In this document: positions 58,017 to 64,000 of the stretch, in pieces
Position numbering within the stretch: position 1 is the first letter of the stretch
How the letters are laid out: each line of letters starts with the position of its first letter
Source of the DNA: Phytophthora sp. 'mugwort'
Lineage: Eukaryota; Oomycota; Peronosporomycetes; Peronosporales; Peronosporaceae
Assembly (NCBI GenBank): GCA_033558025.1
Contig: JAUCEF010000005.1
Span: 7,750,001-7,814,000 of the forward strand
DNA length: 64,000 nt
Direction of reading: 5' to 3'
Notes under the pieces: model-generated
Databases searched by the model: none
The model's input: only the letters and a program-made list of their open reading frames with translations
What the model was told of the DNA's origin: nothing
Position numbers and translations under genes: made by a program

Positions 58017-58372
58017 CAGGCATGTCCGATAGTAAGTAAGTAAGCCTGTAGCACATTGTAGTATAAGAGGGCGAGCGGCCTCGGCGCTTGTATTTAACTA
58101 TAGCCGGCTCGCGCCACCTTCAAATACGAAGCCACTCCCTCGAGCACTTTCGCCTGGGCATTTCGACAAACGCATGACTCAGGACTCCTGAAATTTGTTG
58201 CGCACGAAACGTCGCGGAAAGTTCAAGCTGTTCCTGGCCCAGGACACCTCCTCCCACAACAGCGAGAAAATGCAGTGCGCTTGTGTGGGAGAATTTGTAT
58301 AGAAAATTCACTGACGTTGTATTGAGGAATTGTTAATAGTTTGTTACAGAGGCTGGAGGTTACATCAATACC
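58017..58372. other. 3' flank of PHD gene
   Basis: No gene recognised. It joins the 3' end of the Harbinger-like remnant. Confidence 0.5.
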
Positions 58373-59280
58373 TCAGATGATCCCTAACCTGTAGAAGATC
58401 ATAGATAAGGGGTAGACATTGAATAACACTGCCAAACATAATTCAGGTTGGGTGGATGGCTCCGTGTTCGTCTGCAAGCCTATGTAGCCCATGTCGACCA
58501 GAACGGCCCACGATGCCCCGTGCTCGTCTGCCAATGGGCCGTCGTCCAGGATGCGCGACTGGACGCCCGGGGCCTTTGCCAAACGAGAACGATAAAACTC
58601 TAAATTTTTGCGAAAGATGGAGATGTCCGCTGTGGAGCCGGGATACGCTGAGGTGCAATTAATCGTCAGCCCCACAGGAAGTACTGACACTTCCACCTTG
58701 AACCCATGCAGTTTGTGCTTCGCACTGTAGTACTTATCAGGGTTATCTGAAGGGGTATTAGTTTGTTGAAATGTTACGTCCGTGGCGTAACGAGCACAAG
58801 GATAGTGCTGGAATGTACGCCTAGCAGTCAGTAAGCGCTCCATCGGCCATGCAGCGTCTTGTTGGGTAACGAAGAGATCGTACAGTAGAGGCGAAGCGAT
58901 GCCTATCATCTTGGTAATTGTTTTTTGGAAGGTGCTCGAATTTTGGTTGAACACCTGAGCGTGTGGTAAGCCAGCGCCCACCGTTCTTTAACATGGTCAG
59001 CATCATGAAGAACGCGTCCTTTGCTGTTGTACGTCTCCGGCTTCCACGGCGTGCGCACCACCTTGCAGTCACCTCGACAGCAACACCCTCCCAGATGCTG
59101 TCAAACTCGTGCGGCGGAAGTTCGTCATTTCTCGTATGGTGTTACCGCGGGGGGGGGGGGATAAACAGGTCGTACAGGGGGCAGGGAGAGTCAGGGATAT
59201 CGTCGAACTCCTCTCGAATCTCAATTTCCTCGAAACAGCACTGGTTACTGCGTCGCTCGGCTGCCGGTAGTGTCAATCGC
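58373..59280 (-). pseudogene. PIF/Harbinger-like (DDE_Tnp_4) transposase remnant
   Basis: The main frame (58373-58981) contains the DDE_Tnp_4-type catalytic sites: ATDVTFQQTN (first Asp, near 58775), GSTADISIFRKNLEF (second, near 58625) and VLVDMGYIGLQ (near 58495). A conserved KHKLHGFKVEVSVLPVGL lies between. Upstream pieces in other frames (58821-59072, then to about 59280) include MMLTMLKNGGRW and EEIEIREEFDDIPDSPCPLY. A G-run of about a dozen sits at 59148-59159. The frame break near 58980 and stops make it inactive. TIRs were not identified. Confidence 0.65.
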
Positions 59281-60038
59281 GAGAAAGAGTTGCCGCCTGT
59301 GCTTGGCTCAAAGGACCACTTGTTTTGCTGGACCCGACTCCTGGACGCAAGCTTGCTGTGCTGGAGCGCGAAGTTCGGCTGCGTCGGTCGGAGGTCTGTG
59401 CGCGTGTCGGAGAGTCTCGAATGTGGTCAGGCGTTGACACAAGTGGGGAGTGGTTACCGCGGCGTTGCTGGGTGCTTGGATGGGTCATGGCCGTAGAGGG
59501 GTGGTGTTGGTTGCTGAATGAGGATAAATTACGTTGATGCTGCTTTTCTACAGTTCAATGAGCAGTAAGAGCTTAGATGCGGTAAAGCCACGAAATAGAG
59601 ATTATGCGGAATAAACGAGAAACGGTTGTGTTAAAAACACATCCCGTATTGAACTAGAGTCCATTATATTATTTATGAATCCCGTCTAATACCATATTTT
59701 TTACGGATAATATGGTTTGCCGTTTGTAGGATAATTACCAGTCCTAAGGTCTAGTGTTCACATTTTGTACGTAATTTGCATATTAAAATCAAGTTACTAA
59801 TAGTGGGCTAACCTTTTGGACAGTCTCAAATACAAACCCGGTCTCTCAATATTACTCTAATTTTACTCAAATTCGGTTGGCTTATTCAGTGTGAAAAACA
59901 CGACAGCTGAGTCAAAGTTAAGGGTAAAACGCCCCGGATTAACTACAATACTACAGTACCCACTTTTTCAACCATGCACATTTCTTATGTCCCGGACCAG
60001 GTGGAAATCATGTACCCATTACCCATTTCCAGGTACAA
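59281..60038. other. AT-rich spacer upstream of FAR1-pseudokinase gene
   Basis: No gene seen. The last part holds the promoter of the next gene. Confidence 0.5.
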
Positions 60039-60052
60039 CTCATTTCGATTTT
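60039..60052 (+). promoter_or_regulatory. oomycete Inr-like core promoter
   Basis: CTCATTTCGATTTT, about 30 nt before the ATG at 60080. It supports that start over the open frame beginning at 59891. Confidence 0.6.
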
Positions 60053-60079
60053 CTCCTGGTCCAGCTGCAGTCCCTGGTC

Positions 60080-62041
60080 ATGAAACGCGGCCACGACGAT
60101 GACCAAGTGGAGCTCGCGGGGGCGCTCACCAGCCTCCGCAGTGAGGCGTCACACATCGGTGAGCATAGTTTCACTAATACCACCACTAGCAGAGAGGACC
60201 GATTCAAGGGACGTCCCATCGAGAAGCGCCACTCCAACTGGACCGCGTGGGCCAAGTACCTGGACGACTACTGCCACTCCAACGGCGTGCGCATCGGTAT
60301 TGAGTTCACCGACAGTATCCAGAAGAGAAACGACGAAATGCGCCACTCCAAACGCTCAAAAGATGGGAAATTCGTTAGGTATTTGCCGGACGAACTGGAG
60401 GCCTATCGTCGCAGCTATGTGTGCCATCTCGGCCGAAAGGGAAGAACGAGAGACGTTAAGTTCCGTCGCACTGCATGTCCGTTCAAACTGGTGGCCAAGA
60501 GTGTCTACGATGGGAACAAATGGGAGGTGGAGGTCACGTGTCCTAATGCGGAGCACATCCACTCGGAGACGACTGGCGAGACAGCAGCTCGTGCTTCAGT
60601 TGAGACCACGACACCGTCACAGCCACAGACGCCAGCTTTCCAGGTTGAAGGGCTGAAGGGAAGTCCACCCAGTAGGAAAGTGTTGATGGACATGGCTCTA
60701 CGTTGTAAGCGCATGCCAGAGAATGAGACCATGTGTACGCGACTGCTGCAGCGTCTGAACGACTTGCACGATTCGGTGGCACCTCTGGACGAGAAGGACG
60801 ACCGGAAGCAGGTGTACATTGATGTGGTGATTCGATTTGTTAAGCTGATGCGTCGCAAGCAGCTACTGCTGCGACTGGCGAGCAGTGAGACTGTACTGTA
60901 CAAGATCCACGATCTCCACAATAAGTTAAATGAGGTTGCGCGAGGTCTGGATGTGAATAGTGCCGAGGAAATGGACCAGTTGAACAATGACCGGGCTGAA
61001 CAATATGCTAAATTAAAGCAGCTACTTACAAGCACATCGGATCGGATGCTTATCAATGAGTTTCGTGGGGAGCACAAGCTTCATGAAGCACTTCTGACGC
61101 TGAAAAGTGGGATGAACTGGAAGAACCAGTTTTCAGAAGTACAGGATCTGAAAAGGGAAACATGCGTCCGGGTGACAAACATTTTGCCCGGACTAATGAC
61201 AGCCGACTGGTTTATTCCTATGGATGAGTTGGAGTACGAAAGCAGAATCATTGGATCAGGCACTTTTGGTGAAGCGAGACGTGGAATTTGGTTGCACTAC
61301 GGCGAGCGTACTGATGTGGTTGTAAAACAGCTTTTCAAGGAGATTGAAAACTATTTTGCCGATACTTTTTTCAAGCAGCTCGAGGCATGGTACCAACTCG
61401 AGGACAAACATATCCTCACGCTTTTCGGCGGCTCACACGTCGATAGACCTCAGTTCTACGTCTGCGAATACGCCACAGGCGGAAACTTTAAAGATTTCTT
61501 CAGGAAGAAAGAAAACCGTACTCGGTTTTGGCCTATGTTTCGACAAGCGGCACACGGTTTACAAGTGTTGCACACGGCCAAGCTTCCTCACGGTGCTCTC
61601 AAGTGCAGCAACATTCTAATCGGAGCGAACAATACCGTGAAGCTTACAGACTTTGATTTCCGCCCGATGCGCTCGCTGGCCGCATCGTTGAGCGGGGATG
61701 CTGAAGACGCGACCGCCAACGCTGTTCGCTGGAAACCCAAAGAGTTGCTTGAGGAGAATGCCAGCGAGGAGTTGCTGTTTGGGGCCGACATTTATGCGCT
61801 TGGCATGTGCGTAATAGAAGCGCTTACGCAGCAGGATCCATTCGCGGCGATGGATAAGTGTGCAGTTGTGGATGTAATCCGGAAGGGTGAAATGCATCAT
61901 CGACCTGATGACATTCTGGATGATGAGTGGGCTTTCATCTGTCGACTGTGTAATCCTGACCACACGCAGCGCCCAATACTCGACAATGTGCTGGAAGAGA
62001 TAAACGTTTTTATTGAAGACGAGCAGCAACGAGATGATTAG
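60080..62041 (+). CDS. FAR1-like DNA-binding domain fused to pseudokinase
   Basis: Single exon, 653 aa from the ATG at 60080 (MKRGHDDDQVELAGALTSLR). Residues about 50-162 resemble the FAR1/WRKY-GCM1 DNA-binding zinc domain found in Mutator-like transposases and FHY3/FAR1 factors. The putative ligands are C115, C133, H159 and H161. A helical linker spans about 210-380. The kinase-like domain spans about 385-640. The glycine loop GSGTFGEARRG and the lysine in VVVKQLF are kept, but the catalytic loop reads HGALKCSN instead of HRDxKxxN and the DFG site reads DFDF. Loss of the catalytic Asp predicts a pseudokinase that may bind ATP or act as a scaffold. The fusion suggests a domesticated transposon DNA-binding domain linked to a signalling module. 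Confidence 0.75.
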   Translation: MKRGHDDDQVELAGALTSLRSEASHIGEHSFTNTTTSREDRFKGRPIEKRHSNWTAWAKYLDDYCHSNGVRIGIEFTDSIQKRNDEMRHSKRSKDGKFVRYLPDELEAYRRSYVCHLGRKGRTRDVKFRRTACPFKLVAKSVYDGNKWEVEVTCPNAEHIHSETTGETAARASVETTTPSQPQTPAFQVEGLKGSPPSRKVLMDMALRCKRMPENETMCTRLLQRLNDLHDSVAPLDEKDDRKQVYIDVVIRFVKLMRRKQLLLRLASSETVLYKIHDLHNKLNEVARGLDVNSAEEMDQLNNDRAEQYAKLKQLLTSTSDRMLINEFRGEHKLHEALLTLKSGMNWKNQFSEVQDLKRETCVRVTNILPGLMTADWFIPMDELEYESRIIGSGTFGEARRGIWLHYGERTDVVVKQLFKEIENYFADTFFKQLEAWYQLEDKHILTLFGGSHVDRPQFYVCEYATGGNFKDFFRKKENRTRFWPMFRQAAHGLQVLHTAKLPHGALKCSNILIGANNTVKLTDFDFRPMRSLAASLSGDAEDATANAVRWKPKELLEENASEELLFGADIYALGMCVIEALTQQDPFAAMDKCAVVDVIRKGEMHHRPDDILDDEWAFICRLCNPDHTQRPILDNVLEEINVFIEDEQQRDD

Positions 62042-62825
62042 TTGCAGCATAAAAATAATAAGGGAATCGATTATTTCGAATATACATGTACTCTAAAGTA
62101 TTGTGGGTTCAACTCAAAATTTCCCTGGGCGATTGATTGAATCGCGCGAGCACAATCGCGCGGCCAATCGCCCCAGCACTAAATAGCATATGCAACATAA
62201 GAGTGTTTGAGATTCGCACGGGGCGCTGGGAGCATGCAAATGGTGCTACGTTACGATATCCAGTACAACACCACAGAACCAGCGGCAGGTTCACGTCGCA
62301 CGGAACGATACCGAACCAGCGAACTCCAGTAGTGGCTCGAGGCACAGCAAACCCGCGATTTACAGCGGCGACGCAAGAGGGCCTCAGCGATAAGGCAAGA
62401 GCTCCACAGCGACAACGCAAGAGTGCCAGAGGAATACAGTGCGAGAGTCGCAGTGACGCGGCGCGAGAGCCACAGTGAAGCAGCGCGAGGATCGCAGTGA
62501 AGCAACGCGAGAGCCACAGTGAAGCGGCACAGCGCGAGAGTCACAGTGAGATAGCGCAGCGCGAGAGCCACAGCGAGATGGCGCGAGGGTACACCGCGGT
62601 AGCGAGAGAGTCACAACAGAGATAACCAATACGGGTGGAGGTCTTGCTGCCTCAAATTAATTCGGCCAATAGGAAACGTCTGTCGATTGCTCGGGCGATT
62701 CCATCAACCAACCCAGGTGTGTAACATAGCCGGAATTCACAATACCGGTACAAAAAAAACTAGATGTACCCATGTTGACTATTTGAATGAAGTGGGCCAC
62801 ATGACGTAGCCACTACAAATTGGGA
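62042..62825. other. spacer with minisatellite
   Basis: Non-coding apart from the repeat noted at 62400-62617. It includes the promoter region of the DHFR gene. No clear Inr match. Confidence 0.5.
62400..62617. repeat. imperfect GC-rich minisatellite
   Basis: About seven to eight units of 22-27 nt built on GCGCGAGAGCCACAGTGAAG with variants (GTCACAGTGAGATAGCG and others). Units with and without an extra CAGCG alternate. No coding potential was recognised. Confidence 0.7.
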
Positions 62826-63457
62826 ATGGGATGCAGACGGCTGCCCGTGTCTCTCATCGTGGCCTGCTCTGTGAACCGCGTGATCGGCAAGCAAGGCAAG
62901 TTGCCGTGGAACCTACCAGCAGACTGGGCGTTCTTCAGCTCCACTACTCGAAACCAAGTGCTGGTGGTTGGCCGACGGTCGTTCGAAGAGTTCGACGAGC
63001 CGATTCCGAATCGCCACACGATTGTCGTGTCTTCCACGTTACAGAAGCCTACGCAAGATCAAGTTGACGCTCGTTGCGGCCGATGGTCGGGCGTTCGGGT
63101 TGCTCGTACGCTTGAGCAGGCACTTCAACTTGCAGACTCGGACCCGCAGTATCGGAAGTGCCGTCGGGTGTTCATTGGGGGAGGCCAGATGTTGTACAAG
63201 GAAGCGATGGAGGCCCAAGTGGTTGAGTCGTGCTACATATCGAGAGTGCAGCGGCAAATTGTTGGTGGGGATACGTTCTTCCCGGAGTGGATGACGCAGT
63301 TCCCAAATTTGCTGTACTCGGCGAAGACGAACGGTGGAGGCAATACTCGGTGAGTTTGGTGGTCAAAATATCCCCGTTCGCTGGCTTGTTGTTTGACTCG
63401 GTTTTCTGTATGGACAGAGTGAGCTTTGAGATTTGGGGAGCCGAAAGTTTGTTGTAG
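62826..63457 (+). CDS. DHFR: dihydrofolate reductase, stand-alone
   Basis: Two exons, 62826-63349 and 63418-63457, separated by a 68-nt GT-AG intron that splits an Arg codon. Product 187 aa, a normal length for a monofunctional DHFR. Reduces dihydrofolate to tetrahydrofolate with NADPH. Visible family features: VSLIVACSVNRVIGKQGKLP with WNLPADWAFF (likely catalytic Asp in PAD), the NADPH-binding VVGRRSFEEF, HTIVVSS, RRVFIGGGQMLYKEAM and GGDTFFPEW. The short second exon supplies VSFEIWGAESLL. The ATG at 62826 is used because the codon two upstream in frame is only TTG. No thymidylate synthase domain follows, whereas many protist and plant DHFRs are fused to one. Confidence 0.88.
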
Positions 63458-64000
63458 CCGCTGTCCAATGACGCGGTGTCATTATGATTCATCAGTGATT
63501 TGTTTTGTTGGACGCACTTTCAGAAGCATGGCATTAATATTAATATCCGGGTATTTAGGATACAGTACTTTAATAGGTATTAAAATACCTGCCTTGGCAA
63601 AACATGTACTTTCGTTCATACGATTGATGTTGTATTAATATATATTTTACATGTAGGCAGTAGTGGTAAATTTGTAGCGTTTGTAAAATAAAAATATCTT
63701 CTAAACTTAAGTATGTAAAATGAAATGTGAGAGTACCTTTCACTAGATTTCGACCTCAAAAGACCCAACACACCGGATCTTACGTGTACTGACTGTAATC
63801 TGCCTAAGCGGACCCACTTCAGCAGGTGTCTCGAATAAATTTATGTGTGTTTGTTCGTCAGACACATTTTTCGCAACGTGTGGTGATACAGTAAGAGTAA
63901 GTTTCTAGAATTAGACACCTCAAATAAAAATACGGTATTGCGTATCCTTTTTCTATTCATTTAGCAAATCAGATGATAGCTAAATACCGGTACAATCGAT
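63458..64000. other. AT-rich downstream region
   Basis: AT-rich, with no open frame of note or RNA gene. The edge of the window may cut the next feature. Confidence 0.5.

Noticed and set aside
59891..60079. Longer N-terminus of the FAR1-pseudokinase gene
   Set aside because: The upstream part has no domain signal and spans the core promoter match at 60039-60052.
1..64000. CRISPR arrays, operons or tRNA/rRNA genes
   Set aside because: None seen. Introns, core promoters and transposon types show eukaryotic nuclear DNA. Absence of tRNAs is by eye only.

Overview
The window looks like nuclear DNA of an oomycete, most likely Phytophthora or a close relative. The grounds are: intron-poor genes with mostly 60-110 nt GT-AG introns; three matches to the oomycete Inr/FPR core promoter (TCATTT..CAATTT type) just before start codons; oomycete-like piggyBac, copia, gypsy, hAT, mariner and PIF/Harbinger-like remnants; and a small secreted cysteine-rich protein gene. 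Conserved genes sit in islands separated by repeat-rich, low-gene DNA. Species was not determined. Layout: (1) 0.2-5.0 kb holds an IQ/TPR/armadillo-like gene (+) converging on a NIPA-type magnesium transporter (-). (2) 5-19.4 kb is accessory DNA: an unrecognised small reading frame, a decayed Ty1/copia element abutting a 5'-truncated Ty3/gypsy element, and a hAT remnant. (3) 19.4-20.1 kb has a small secreted cysteine-rich protein gene and a broken 3' end of an ABC transporter gene. (4) 20.2-25.8 kb is a focadhesin-like ARM-repeat gene (-). (5) 26.05-35.05 kb is a giant palindrome: two 4,475-nt arms, nearly identical, each holding a decayed piggyBac transposase gene head-to-head around a 46-nt centre, bounded by TTAA/TTAG and C-rich ends. 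(6) 35.2-35.8 kb carries diverged, inverted copies of the focadhesin-like and ABC gene 3' ends, so the palindrome and the focadhesin-like gene lie between older inverted duplicates of one convergent gene junction. (7) 36.2-50 kb is a conserved island: full-length ABCA-type transporter (-), AP-4 beta adaptin (-), dUTPase (+) and a RING-kinase fusion (-). (8) 50-54.8 kb has decayed coding pieces and a structurally complete Tc1/mariner element with 31-bp inverted repeats and TA duplications. (9) 55.1-63.5 kb has a PHD protein with a Tudor-like domain inside a PHD finger, a PIF/Harbinger-like transposase remnant, a FAR1-like/pseudokinase fusion and a stand-alone dihydrofolate reductase. The conserved genes do not form one pathway. 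They cover magnesium transport, lipid or small-molecule export, AP-4 vesicle sorting, nucleotide metabolism (dUTPase, DHFR), chromatin reading and signalling. The most unusual structures are the piggyBac palindrome with its recurrent intronic motif, the inverted-duplication breakpoints around it, and three unusual domain fusions (RING-kinase, PHD with Tudor insert, FAR1-pseudokinase). All exon joins and family calls were read by eye; no database search was possible.
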